DNA of 19,273 bases from CAZWKI01 sp964634645 (GCA_964634645.1 CAZWKI010000017.1:1-19273), one strand, 5' to 3'. Shown: positions 1 through 7,164, counted from the first letter of the stretch. Notes: a model not told the origin generated them from the letters alone. Translations and numbers: made by a program.

Positions 1-10
1 AACCAAGGAT

Positions 11-40
11 ATTCTGTCCTCCTTAATCTGAGGACAGAAT
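11..40 (-). other. Hairpin just downstream of atpE
   Basis: A perfect 11-bp inverted repeat (11-21 pairing with 30-40, 8-nt loop) begins 12 nt after the atpE stop codon. On the atpE transcript it is not followed by a T run, so it does not look like an intrinsic terminator. A stabilising or processing hairpin would fit the need for much more c subunit than other ATP synthase subunits, but that role is inference. Confidence 0.5.
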
Positions 41-52
41 GTTCTCTGATTT

Positions 53-283
53 TTAGAATGCAAATAGAATTAAAAGTGCTATAACAAGACCGTAAATACC
101 CGTTGATTCAGCAACAGCCATGCTAGCAAACATTAGGGGCACTATTTTGTTGCTTGCCTCTGGATTTCTGCCAATAGCCGCTAAAGAATTGCCCCCTATA
201 ATACCTTCACCAATTCCGGGTCCTATTGCAGCCATTCCTACTGCAATTCCCGCACCTATAAGTTTTGCCGCTTCTGCGTCCAT
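53..283 (-). CDS. atpE: ATP synthase F0 subunit c, predicted Na+-binding
   Basis: This 76-residue protein is the c subunit of the membrane rotor of F-type ATP synthase, a hairpin of two helices (about 7-31 and 48-74) joined by the polar loop R39-N40-P41. The first helix has the glycine-rich GIGPGIGEG-like stretch ending at E26-G27. The second carries the ion-carrying E59 within V57, E59, S60, T61, Y64. These match, with identical spacing, the Na+ ligands of the Ilyobacter tartaricus ring (Q32, V63, E65, S66, T67, Y70), except that Gln32 is Glu here, as in the two-carboxylate Fusobacterium nucleatum ring. Na+ coupling is therefore predicted. A GGAT element about 9 nt upstream of the ATG is a plausible ribosome site. 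It lies 65 nt after atpB; further atp genes should lie beyond the left edge. Confidence 0.96.
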   Translation of the reverse strand: MDAEAAKLIGAGIAVGMAAIGPGIGEGIIGGNSLAAIGRNPEASNKIVPLMFASMAVAESTGIYGLVIALLILFAF

Positions 284-348
284 ATTTTTTTTATCCTTAT
301 TCCCAATTTTTAATTAGGATTAATTAATTAATCTTATTAATTAAATAT

Positions 349-1167
349 TTAAGCCAAACCCTTTTCCATTTCTCCATTACTCGCACTTTCTGATGCCATT
401 TTTATAAATATTAAAGTTAATACTGAAAATACAAAAGCCTGAACTATTGCCGTTAAGAGTCCCAAGAATTGAAATGGTAATGGTGCAATAAAGGGGGCCA
501 AAAACAAAATTACTGACGACAAAACTTCACCAGCAAAAATATTACCAAATAGACGGAAAGAAAGAGAAACTATTTTTGCAATTTCACCGACAATATCCAT
601 AAGCCCCAAAAAAACATCTAATAGTCCTTGAGCCAATATTCCAAATTGTAATCGGCCTTTAAATATTTCTGAGAAAAATTTTATTACACCAGAAAAATTT
701 AAAAATTTGAATATATATCCAAAAGGACCAAGTACTATAATTGCAACTATTTGGGTTGTAATTACCGATATTATTGTAAGAACGAAAACCAAGCTATAGT
801 CAGCAACAATAGCTCTAAAAAGAGGAACAAATCCGCCTTCTGTTTTTATTGATATGGCAGCTTGTCCAGGAATAAAAGTTGATAAATTAGCTATAAGAAT
901 GAAAAAAAACATTGTAAATACAAGTGGAAAAACTTTTTTTGCTTTTTTATGACTCCCGATAACACTTATTACAAAGCTATATGCTCCTTCTATTAGCATT
1001 TCAAAAATATTTTGTAATCTTCCGGGAACTAATTTTAGAGATTTTTTTATGTATAGAGTTACTGTCATTAACAATAAGCTTAAACATATTCCCCAGAAGA
1101 AAGAGTTTGTAACAGGAAATGATTTTATGTAAAACAGTATTTGTGGCGCCAAAGATACTTTCTCCAT
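349..1167 (-). CDS. atpB: ATP synthase F0 subunit a
   Basis: This is the 272-residue stator subunit a, which provides the ion half-channels alongside the c ring in the cytoplasmic membrane. Several membrane helices are visible (around 22-42, 78-100, 122-148, 176-203, 215-232, 235-257). The essential arginine is R205 in the segment SLSFRLFGNIFAGE, with N209 and E214 following, and the conserved glutamine is Q243 in the last helix. The length is normal for the family. The ATG follows the atpZ stop codon by only 3 nt, indicating a shared transcript and probably coupled translation. Ion specificity cannot be read from this subunit alone; the c subunit next door points to Na+. Confidence 0.95.
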   Translation of the reverse strand: MEKVSLAPQILFYIKSFPVTNSFFWGICLSLLLMTVTLYIKKSLKLVPGRLQNIFEMLIEGAYSFVISVIGSHKKAKKVFPLVFTMFFFILIANLSTFIPGQAAISIKTEGGFVPLFRAIVADYSLVFVLTIISVITTQIVAIIVLGPFGYIFKFLNFSGVIKFFSEIFKGRLQFGILAQGLLDVFLGLMDIVGEIAKIVSLSFRLFGNIFAGEVLSSVILFLAPFIAPLPFQFLGLLTAIVQAFVFSVLTLIFIKMASESASNGEMEKGLA

Positions 1168-1170
1168 ATT

Positions 1171-1509
1171 CTATGTGTTATCTTTATTATTTATTTTTTC
1201 TAATTTTTGTTCGTTATCAATATTTTTATCGTTTTCTTTTTCAACGGGATATATTTTATGAAAATCCCCTATTAATTTTTTTATTTTTATGAATGTTAAA
1301 ATATTTGTAACAATAAAGGCAACAACAACTCCAGAAATAAGCATTATTGGTTTTGTATTAAAAATATAGTCCAAAACAAAACCAATGATAAGAAACACAA
1401 TAAGAGGACCAAGAATAGAAAAAGCATTGTAAGTAATCATACCCAATGCCAATTCTTTCATGCTTGTTGGTTTTTTTAGTAATTTTTCTTTTTTAAATTT
1501 TTTAACCAT
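1171..1509 (-). CDS. atpZ: AtpZ/AtpI-like F0-associated small membrane protein
   Basis: This 112-residue protein has a basic N-terminus, two membrane helices (about 27-50 and 55-75) with a glycine/proline-containing start (SILGPLIVFLIIGF), and a charged C-terminal tail rich in Lys, Glu and Asn. That layout and its place as first gene of the atp operon fit the AtpZ/AtpI group, implicated in c-ring assembly or Mg2+/Ca2+ handling for the synthase. The frame stays open to a TTG at 1560, but that codon overlaps the -10 box, so the ATG at 1509 is preferred. No Shine-Dalgarno is visible. Family assignment rests on topology and context more than on diagnostic residues. Confidence 0.8.
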   Translation of the reverse strand: MVKKFKKEKLLKKPTSMKELALGMITYNAFSILGPLIVFLIIGFVLDYIFNTKPIMLISGVVVAFIVTNILTFIKIKKLIGDFHKIYPVEKENDKNIDNEQKLEKINNKDNT

Positions 1510-1559
1510 TATAATTTTAAAAAAATATATAAAAAAATGTATTTTCAAAATACGCAACA

Positions 1560-1588
1560 ATTATATACTTATTTAATTCTCTGGTCAA
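1560..1588 (-). promoter_or_regulatory. Promoter of the atp operon
   Basis: On the minus strand, TTGACC (1583-1588) is followed after exactly 17 nt by TATAAT (1560-1565), a near-perfect sigma70-type promoter. The predicted transcript starts near 1551-1553, about 43 nt before the chosen atpZ start at 1509. Confidence 0.82.
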
Positions 1589-1605
1589 TAGTACAAAATT
1601 TTTTT

Positions 1606-1636
1606 AATTAAAAAAAGCCTATAAAAACAGGCTTTT
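1606..1636 (-). terminator. Intrinsic terminator of hppA
   Basis: An 8-bp stem (1613-1620 with 1629-1636, 8-nt loop) lies 26 nt after the hppA stop codon. On the minus strand it ends in an uninterrupted T run (AGGCTTTTTTT). It separates hppA from the atp operon, whose own promoter starts about 20 nt further on. Confidence 0.8.
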
Positions 1637-1661
1637 ATTAAAACAAGATTTTACAAGATTT

Positions 1662-2768
1662 TTAAATAAAAATAATTAAAAACAACAAAGAGACTATTGA
1701 TATTAATTTAATGAGTATATTAAGAGACGGACCAGACGTGTCTTTTAAGGGGTCTCCAACTGTGTCGCCTACAATAGCGGCTTTATGATGATCGCTATTG
1801 TTATCGTGTTTATCACCAGATTCTATGTATTTCTTTGCATTATCCCATGCACCACCTGCATTTGACATAAATATTGCCATTAAAAATCCAGTTACTATTG
1901 ATCCAGCCACGAGTCCAGTAAGTGCATTTATTCCAAGCACGAGACCTATTATTACTGGGGCTGCTACTGCTATTATAGAAGGTAATATCATTTCTTTGAG
2001 GGCTGCTTTTGTTGAAATTTCAATACATTTTTCGTGATCAGCCTTTGTTTTACCGCTCATGATTCCAGGTATTTCCTTGAATTGTCGTCTTACCTCTTCT
2101 ACCATTTTAGATGCGGCTTTTGATACAGCATTCATTGTGAGTGCTGAAAATATAAATGGCAACAAGCCACCTATAAAAAGGCCAACCATAACATTAGGCT
2201 CAGTTAAGTTGATTATGGTGCTTATTCCTTTTTGTCCAAGTATTTGAGTAAAACTAGAAAATAAAGCCAAAGAAGTTAATCCAGCTGAACCTATTGCAAA
2301 ACCCTTTCCTATCGCTGCCGTTGTGTTTCCAACAGCATCTAAACTCTCGGCCCTACCTCTTACTTCTTCCCCCATATTTGCCATTTGAGCAATGCCAGCC
2401 GCATTGTCAGCCACGGGTCCATATGAATCAGTTGCAAGTATAATTCCAAGGGTTGATAGCATACCAACAGCAGATATTGAAATTCCGTAAATACCCATTA
2501 GCTTATATGTAAGAATAATCGCAATGGAAATTACCAAAATAGGAACTACAGTTGATATCATTCCGACAGATAGTCCTTGAATTATATTTGTTGCAGCGCC
2601 CGTTTCAGAGTGCTTTGCTATTGTTCTAACAGGTTTTTTGTAATGAGAGGTGTAATATTCTGTTGAAAGGCCGATTATTATTCCAGAGGCTAGTCCAACA
2701 AGAGTTGAATAGAATATTCTTATATCACTTCCAGTTTTTGTTATTATAAAATATGAAATTATAAGCAT
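1662..2768 (-). CDS. hppA: Membrane pyrophosphatase, C-terminal part after a frameshift
   Basis: This is the C-terminal part of an ion-pumping membrane pyrophosphatase, which hydrolyses pyrophosphate to move H+ or Na+ across the membrane. Read without the frameshift, coding starts upstream of the ATG at 2768, just after a TGA beside the T6 tract at 2813-2818. Diagnostic motifs include the DSYGPVADNA-like segment (residues 114-123 of this part), GNTT at 147-150 and the C-terminal GDTVGDPLKDTSGPSLN. After GNTT come A151 and G154, the pair of the K+-dependent class; K+-independent enzymes have Lys and Thr. The last residues form a hydrophobic helix (LISIVSLLFLIIFI), a normal family ending. No plausible start lies between the frameshift and M1, and starting at M1 would lose about 15 residues of a membrane segment. 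This part should therefore be read together with 2798-3655. Confidence 0.9.
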   Translation of the reverse strand: MLIISYFIITKTGSDIRIFYSTLVGLASGIIIGLSTEYYTSHYKKPVRTIAKHSETGAATNIIQGLSVGMISTVVPILVISIAIILTYKLMGIYGISISAVGMLSTLGIILATDSYGPVADNAAGIAQMANMGEEVRGRAESLDAVGNTTAAIGKGFAIGSAGLTSLALFSSFTQILGQKGISTIINLTEPNVMVGLFIGGLLPFIFSALTMNAVSKAASKMVEEVRRQFKEIPGIMSGKTKADHEKCIEISTKAALKEMILPSIIAVAAPVIIGLVLGINALTGLVAGSIVTGFLMAIFMSNAGGAWDNAKKYIESGDKHDNNSDHHKAAIVGDTVGDPLKDTSGPSLNILIKLISIVSLLFLIIFI

Positions 2769-2797
2769 TAATATTGCGGCCCCAAAAATACCTCGAT

Positions 2798-3655
2798 TTA
2801 ATGCAGAATGTATTTTTTCTCATTTTTTGTTTTTACGAAAAAACCCCCTATTATTGCAGCAAATATTCCACAGGCAGATAATATTAAAGGTAATGTTATG
2901 CTTATGTCTGTTTTTATTAAAACAGCGCCTATTATCATTGTTGAAATTATTGATTGAACATATGATTCATATAAATCTGCGCCCATTCCAGCAACATCGC
3001 CTACATTATCTCCTACATTGTCAGCAATTGTAGCCGGGTTTCTTGGGTCATCTTCCGGAATACCTTCTTCTATTTTACCAACCAAGTCTGCCCCTATATC
3101 AGCTGCTTTCGTATAAATTCCGCCTCCAACCCTTGCAAAAAGCGCGACAAGAGAAGCTCCAAAACCAAAGCTATAAAGTATATTTGAGGATGTATAATTT
3201 ATAATTCCGCCTGATATCAAAAATATTATTAAAATACCCATTAATCCAAAACCAACAACAGAAAGTCCCATTACAGAACCAGAGTCAAAAGCTATTTTTA
3301 AACCAGAGTTTATATCCTTTTTACAGGCAACAGCAGTTCTAGAATTGGCTTTTGTTGCTATTCTCATGCCTATATTTCCAGCAAGTGCTGACAAAAAAGA
3401 GCCAAGAATAAATGCAAATCCAGTCATCCAATTATTCATAAAAACACTCAAAAGAAAAGCTATAATTATTACAAATATAGACAAAACTTTATATTCTTTA
3501 TTTAAAAAAGTCATAGCGCCTTTGTGTATTGCTCCTGCTATGTCTTTTATTTTTTCATCCCCAGCGTCTTTTTTTGATATTCTTCTGCTGAGAATAAAAC
3601 TATACAATATCGCTATTATTGACGCACTAAATACGAATAATATTGTTTTTGACAT
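2798..3655 (-). CDS. hppA: Membrane pyrophosphatase, N-terminal part before a frameshift
   Basis: These 285 residues form the N-terminal part of the same pyrophosphatase. Visible family motifs are GAMTFLNKEYK (46-56), the pyrophosphate-binding segment GGGIYTKAADIGADLVGKIE (177-196), and ADNVGDNVGDVAGMGADLYES (211-231), which supplies the Mg2+/pyrophosphate aspartates and the ion-gate glutamate E230. The last four residues (YILH) follow the frameshift and are foreign to the family. Restoring one base in the A6 run of the coding strand continues after K281 as IHSALNRGIFGAAIL and joins the C-terminal part, giving about 664 residues, close to normal length. The gene is transcribed away from the helicase gene at 3778. 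No Shine-Dalgarno is visible. Confidence 0.9.
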   Translation of the reverse strand: MSKTILFVFSASIIAILYSFILSRRISKKDAGDEKIKDIAGAIHKGAMTFLNKEYKVLSIFVIIIAFLLSVFMNNWMTGFAFILGSFLSALAGNIGMRIATKANSRTAVACKKDINSGLKIAFDSGSVMGLSVVGFGLMGILIIFLISGGIINYTSSNILYSFGFGASLVALFARVGGGIYTKAADIGADLVGKIEEGIPEDDPRNPATIADNVGDNVGDVAGMGADLYESYVQSIISTMIIGAVLIKTDISITLPLILSACGIFAAIIGGFFVKTKNEKKYILH

Positions 3656-3686
3656 GTATTTTTATTAATAATTGTTTACGGTAGAT

Positions 3687-3715
3687 ATATTACAATAAAA
3701 AATAGATAAAATCAA
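3687..3715 (-). promoter_or_regulatory. Promoter of hppA
   Basis: On the minus strand TTGATT (3710-3715) and TAATAT (3687-3692) are separated by 17 nt. The predicted start lies about 25 nt before the hppA ATG. The -10 box overlaps the left arm of the inverted repeat at 3688-3726. Confidence 0.55.
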
Positions 3716-3726
3716 TTATTGTAATA
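3688..3726. promoter_or_regulatory. Inverted repeat in the divergent hppA/helicase promoter region, possible operator
   Basis: A perfect 11-bp inverted repeat has arms TATTACAATAA (3688-3698) and TTATTGTAATA (3716-3726), separated by 17 nt. The left arm covers the hppA -10 box and the right arm sits 16 nt before the -35 box of the helicase promoter. Placement suggests an operator; no regulator is identified. Confidence 0.45.
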
Positions 3727-3742
3727 AGAAATAATTTTAATT

Positions 3743-3771
3743 TTGACTATGTTTTTTAAAAGGTTTAGAAT
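3743..3771 (+). promoter_or_regulatory. Promoter of the helicase-nuclease gene, probably leaderless
   Basis: TTGACT (3743-3748) and TAGAAT (3766-3771) are spaced by 17 nt. A start 6-8 nt after the -10 box falls at 3777-3779, on the ATG at 3778, so the mRNA would have no leader. Confidence 0.65.
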
Positions 3772-3777
3772 TGTAAT

Positions 3778-6738
3778 ATGAATAAATTTGAAATCAAATT
3801 AAACGCAGAGCAAAAACAAGCCGTTGAATATGGAGATGGACCATTGCTTATAGTGGCCGGCGCTGGAACTGGTAAAACTACAGTACTTACAAAGCGTGTT
3901 TATCATCTTATAAAAAGTAAGGGTTTGGAGCCAGAAAATGTTTTGGCTCTTACTTTTACAGAGAAAGCAGCAAAAGAAATGGAAGAGAGAATTGATGTAA
4001 TGCTTCCATATGGATACTCAGATTTATGGGTTATGACTTTTCATGGTTTTTGTCAGAAAATATTAGAGGAAAGTGGAATACATATTGGACTCCCCAGTAA
4101 TTTTAAAGTGTTAGACGAGACAAGCGCCTGGATGATGATTAGAAAAAATTTGGATAAATTTGATTTGGATTATTACAAACCACTTGGGAATCCTACGAAA
4201 TTTATAAAAGACTTACTCAAACATTTTTCAAGATGCAAAGATGAATTAATTTCGACAATTGATTACTTATCTTATGCAGAAAAATTGAGATTAAACAAAG
4301 ATCTCACAAATAATGAAAACGCTGATTTTGAAGTTAGAAGAATAGAGGAGCTTGCAAATGCATATCATACGTATCAGAACATTTTGCTTGAAAACGATTT
4401 TCTAGATTTTGGGGATTTGATAACTTATACAATAAGGTTATTTAGAGAAAGACCAAATATTTTAGAAAAATATAGGGACCATTTTCAATATATTTTGGTA
4501 GATGAATTTCAAGACACAAACCATGCTCAGTATGAGCTTATAAAAATTTTAGCAAATCCCAAAAACAATATTACCGTTGTAGGAGATGATGATCAGAGTA
4601 TTTATGCATTTCGTGGAAGTTCTATGAATAATATTTTGGGATTTAAAAAAGATTACAAAGATGCAAGGGAAATTTTTATTACAGACAATTATAGATCAAC
4701 TCAGGATATTTTGGATTTGGCTTATGGATTTATACAATTAAATAATCCAAATAGACTGGAAGTAAAACTTGGAGAATTGAATAAAGACAAAAAACAGACA
4801 CTAAACAAAAAATTGAAATCACATAAAGAAGAGGCGTCAGAAATAGAAACAATTGTTTCCGAGAGTGAAGAAGATGAGGCAAGGGATGTAATAAATAAAA
4901 TTTATGAAATTTTGAAGCGAGAAAAAAACATTTCTTGGAATGATTTTGCGATTTTGATTCGTTCGAATTCACAGGCAAAACAATTTGTAAGATCATTTGA
5001 TGAAGCACAGATTCCTTACAATTTTGTAGCTTCTTCTGGACTATATGAAAAAGAAATTGTACAAGATATTATTTCTTATCTCAAATTATTAGATGATTAT
5101 CATGAATCAACGGCCATGTGGAGAATTTTGAATTTGAAATTTTCTGATATAGATCATAGGGATTTAGTAAATATTTCTCATGTAGCAAAAAGAAAATCAG
5201 TGTCCATATTTGAAGTTATAAAAAATAATTTTAAATATTTAAAATTATCAATCAAAACAATAAAAATTTTAGAAGAAGTAGTGAGTTTGATAGAAAAACA
5301 CACAAAGAAAGCTCCAAATGAAAAGATTTGGAATATAATTTGGGAATTTTTAAATGAAAGTGGATATTTGAAATGGATAGATTCTTTGAAAGAATCAGAA
5401 AAACAAGAAATTTTTTCTTATTTAAATAGTTTTTATAAAAAAGTCAAAAATTTTGATAAGGAAAATATTGGAGCAAAAATAAAAGATTTTTTAGAGTTTT
5501 TTGAGCTTGAATTAGAATCTGGAGATAAGGGAAAATTGCCAAATAGTGTTGATGATGGGCCAGAGTCAGTGAAGATAATGACAGTTCATGGCGCAAAAGG
5601 ACTTGAATTTGATTATGTTTTTATAGTAGGACTTGTTGATAAAAGATTTCCAAGTATAGAAAGATCCGAAAGTATTCCAATTCCAGATGAGCTAGTAAAA
5701 GAACAAATTTTAGAAGGAGACATTCACTTAGAAGAGGAGAGAAGACTTTTCTATGTTGCAATGACAAGAGCGAGACGCGGACTTTATTTTACTAGAGCAA
5801 TTGATTATGGTGGTGCAAAATCCAAAAAAGCATCTAGATTTTTACACGAGCTTAATTTGGTTAAAATAGAACAAGAGTTTATAAATGAAAATAAATCTTT
5901 TTATGATAAATTTTCAAAAAGAGATGATATAAAAAAAATAGACAAAGAAGATTTGAAAAAATTATTACCAAAACAATATTCATTTTCTCAAATTGCAGCT
6001 TACGAGAGTTGTCCAAGACAATATTATTATTCTCACATTCTGAAAATTCCATCAATGGGAAAATATGTTTTTAGTTACGGAAAATCTATGCACTCTACTT
6101 TACAGAAATTTTTTCAGCTTCATAACGCAAGAATTTCGGTAAGACAAGAATCGCTTTTTGAAAAAAATCAGAAACAAGATGGCAAAATTCAAGTTTCATA
6201 CGAAGAATTAATAGATATTTATAAAGAAAATTTTATAGATGATTGGTATGAAAATGAAAACATGAAGAAAAAATATTTTGAACAGGGAAAAAATATTTTA
6301 AGAGATTTTTATAAAAAATATGAAAATAATCCACCAAAAGTAAGATTTTTGGAAAAAGGATTTAATATGAAAATTGGGAAATATAGTTTCAAGGGAAGTA
6401 TAGATAGAGTAGACGATGTGGGTACTGGAGTAGAGCTTATAGATTATAAAACAGGAAGAGCGAAAACAAAATTAGATTTTGACGAAAAACAACAACTTAT
6501 AATTTATCAAATAGCATATCAAGATGTTTTCAAGGAAAAAGTTGCAAACTTGAAATTTTATTATCTAGATGATAATTCAGAAGTTAATTTTATTGGTACT
6601 GAAAAAGATATTAAAAAGGCAGAGGAAAAAATTATTAAAGTCGTTGAAAAAATAAATTCTTGTAACTTTGGACCAAAACCATCTGAACATACATGTAAGT
6701 ATTGTGATTTTAATAATATTTGCCCCTTTAGACAGTAG
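3778..6738 (+). CDS. UvrD/Rep-family helicase fused to a Fe-S RecB-type nuclease
   Basis: This 986-residue protein combines a superfamily 1A DNA helicase with a C-terminal PD-(D/E)XK nuclease, as in mycobacterial AdnA/AdnB. Helicase motifs in order: Walker A AGAGTGKT (27-34), Walker B VDEFQDT (241-247), motif III GDDDQSIYAFRG (269-280), motif IV around NYRST (304-308), motif V VHGAKGLEFD (603-612), motif VI EEERRLFYVAMTRAR (652-666). The nuclease has H772, D876 in GSIDRVD, D889 and K891 in the IDYKTG motif, and a QLIIYQIAY helix (906-914). C745 with C973, C976 and C982 would hold a 4Fe-4S cluster of AddB/Cas4 type. It probably processes double-strand breaks or unwinds damaged DNA. No second AddA/AdnA-like subunit is adjacent. 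An exact name (AdnB, AddB-like, PcrA-nuclease) cannot be settled here. Confidence 0.93.
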   Translation: MNKFEIKLNAEQKQAVEYGDGPLLIVAGAGTGKTTVLTKRVYHLIKSKGLEPENVLALTFTEKAAKEMEERIDVMLPYGYSDLWVMTFHGFCQKILEESGIHIGLPSNFKVLDETSAWMMIRKNLDKFDLDYYKPLGNPTKFIKDLLKHFSRCKDELISTIDYLSYAEKLRLNKDLTNNENADFEVRRIEELANAYHTYQNILLENDFLDFGDLITYTIRLFRERPNILEKYRDHFQYILVDEFQDTNHAQYELIKILANPKNNITVVGDDDQSIYAFRGSSMNNILGFKKDYKDAREIFITDNYRSTQDILDLAYGFIQLNNPNRLEVKLGELNKDKKQTLNKKLKSHKEEASEIETIVSESEEDEARDVINKIYEILKREKNISWNDFAILIRSNSQAKQFVRSFDEAQIPYNFVASSGLYEKEIVQDIISYLKLLDDYHESTAMWRILNLKFSDIDHRDLVNISHVAKRKSVSIFEVIKNNFKYLKLSIKTIKILEEVVSLIEKHTKKAPNEKIWNIIWEFLNESGYLKWIDSLKESEKQEIFSYLNSFYKKVKNFDKENIGAKIKDFLEFFELELESGDKGKLPNSVDDGPESVKIMTVHGAKGLEFDYVFIVGLVDKRFPSIERSESIPIPDELVKEQILEGDIHLEEERRLFYVAMTRARRGLYFTRAIDYGGAKSKKASRFLHELNLVKIEQEFINENKSFYDKFSKRDDIKKIDKEDLKKLLPKQYSFSQIAAYESCPRQYYYSHILKIPSMGKYVFSYGKSMHSTLQKFFQLHNARISVRQESLFEKNQKQDGKIQVSYEELIDIYKENFIDDWYENENMKKKYFEQGKNILRDFYKKYENNPPKVRFLEKGFNMKIGKYSFKGSIDRVDDVGTGVELIDYKTGRAKTKLDFDEKQQLIIYQIAYQDVFKEKVANLKFYYLDDNSEVNFIGTEKDIKKAEEKIIKVVEKINSCNFGPKPSEHTCKYCDFNNICPFRQ

Positions 6739-6745
6739 AAAGTCC

Positions 6746-6813
6746 ATAAAGTTGTAAAGTTATAAAGAAAATATTAAACCCATAACTTTAAACATTATAA
6801 CTTTCAACTTTAT
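6746..6813. repeat. Octad-word inverted repeat between the helicase and dciA genes
   Basis: Positions 6746-6754 pair with 6805-6813, and 6756-6765 with 6795-6804, with one bulged T at 6755. This makes a 19-bp stem around a 29-nt loop. The arms are built of repeated words close to TAAAGTTR. The right arm ends 10 nt before the next start codon. The 10-mer AAAGTTATAA and its complement recur in the gap before pheT. Confidence 0.7.
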
Positions 6814-6823
6814 AACCAATTAT

Positions 6824-7114
6824 ATGGATTCAATAAAAGATTTATTAAAAAATAGCATCATCAGAAACAAAATAAAGCCCCAGGTAGAGGCTTGTAGTGT
6901 TCTTGATGAATTTAAATCTCTTGTAAAAAATGTTTGGGGTCAAGAAGTTCTTGATATGATAGAGCCGAAATATGTAAAAGAAAAAATTTTGTATGTTCAT
7001 TGTAATTCATCAGCCGTTGCATCAGCGCTTCATCTTGCAAAGAAAAAACTTGTTGAAGAGTTAAATGACAAAATGCAAGAAAATATTATAAAAGATATTG
7101 TGCTTTGGCAGTGA
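6824..7114 (+). CDS. DciA-like (DUF721) protein
   Basis: This 96-residue protein resembles the DUF721/DciA family, predicted helpers that load or operate the replicative helicase DnaB in bacteria lacking DnaC or DnaI. The recognisable part runs from the VWGQEVLDMIEPKYVKEKIL stretch (about 37-56) through YVHCNSSAVASALHLAKKKLVEELN (57-81) to KDIVLW near the end. It matches the family pattern of a tryptophan region, a beta strand with an aliphatic/alanine segment, a helix, and a final strand. It is short, essentially only the DUF721 fold. It follows the helicase-nuclease by 85 nt and is closed by a terminator 20-50 nt after its TGA stop. There is no Shine-Dalgarno. Confidence 0.75.
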   Translation: MDSIKDLLKNSIIRNKIKPQVEACSVLDEFKSLVKNVWGQEVLDMIEPKYVKEKILYVHCNSSAVASALHLAKKKLVEELNDKMQENIIKDIVLWQ

Positions 7115-7134
7115 TATATTTATTTTATTAAAAT

Positions 7135-7164
7135 AAAAAAGGCATCTTCCGATGCCATTTTTTT
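7135..7164. terminator. Bidirectional terminator between dciA and the small membrane protein gene
   Basis: The stem GGCATC/GATGCC (7141-7146 and 7151-7156, loop TTCC) is preceded by six A and followed by a T7 run after one A. It can therefore terminate the plus-strand dciA transcript and the converging minus-strand transcript. Confidence 0.88.

Noticed and set aside
1510..1560. Longer atpZ starting at the TTG at 1560 (17 extra residues)
   Set aside because: The TTG overlaps the -10 box of the promoter at 1560-1588, so it would lie upstream of the transcript start. The extra residues also have no family-like sequence.
2766..2821. Programmed -1 frameshifting in hppA
   Set aside because: The site reads GAG-AAA-AAA, so the P-site tRNA would re-pair imperfectly, and no clear downstream stimulatory structure was seen. 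A homopolymer error or simple mutation is more likely, so slippage is kept only as an alternative.
4730..5008. Minus-strand reading frame inside the helicase gene
   Set aside because: It lies opposite an intact, motif-rich helicase domain and has no promoter or ribosome site.
7112..7114. TGA recoded as glycine (genetic code 25, found in some candidate phyla)
   Set aside because: TGA ends dciA and the 17633 gene at sensible family lengths, and no in-frame TGA occurs within conserved genes.
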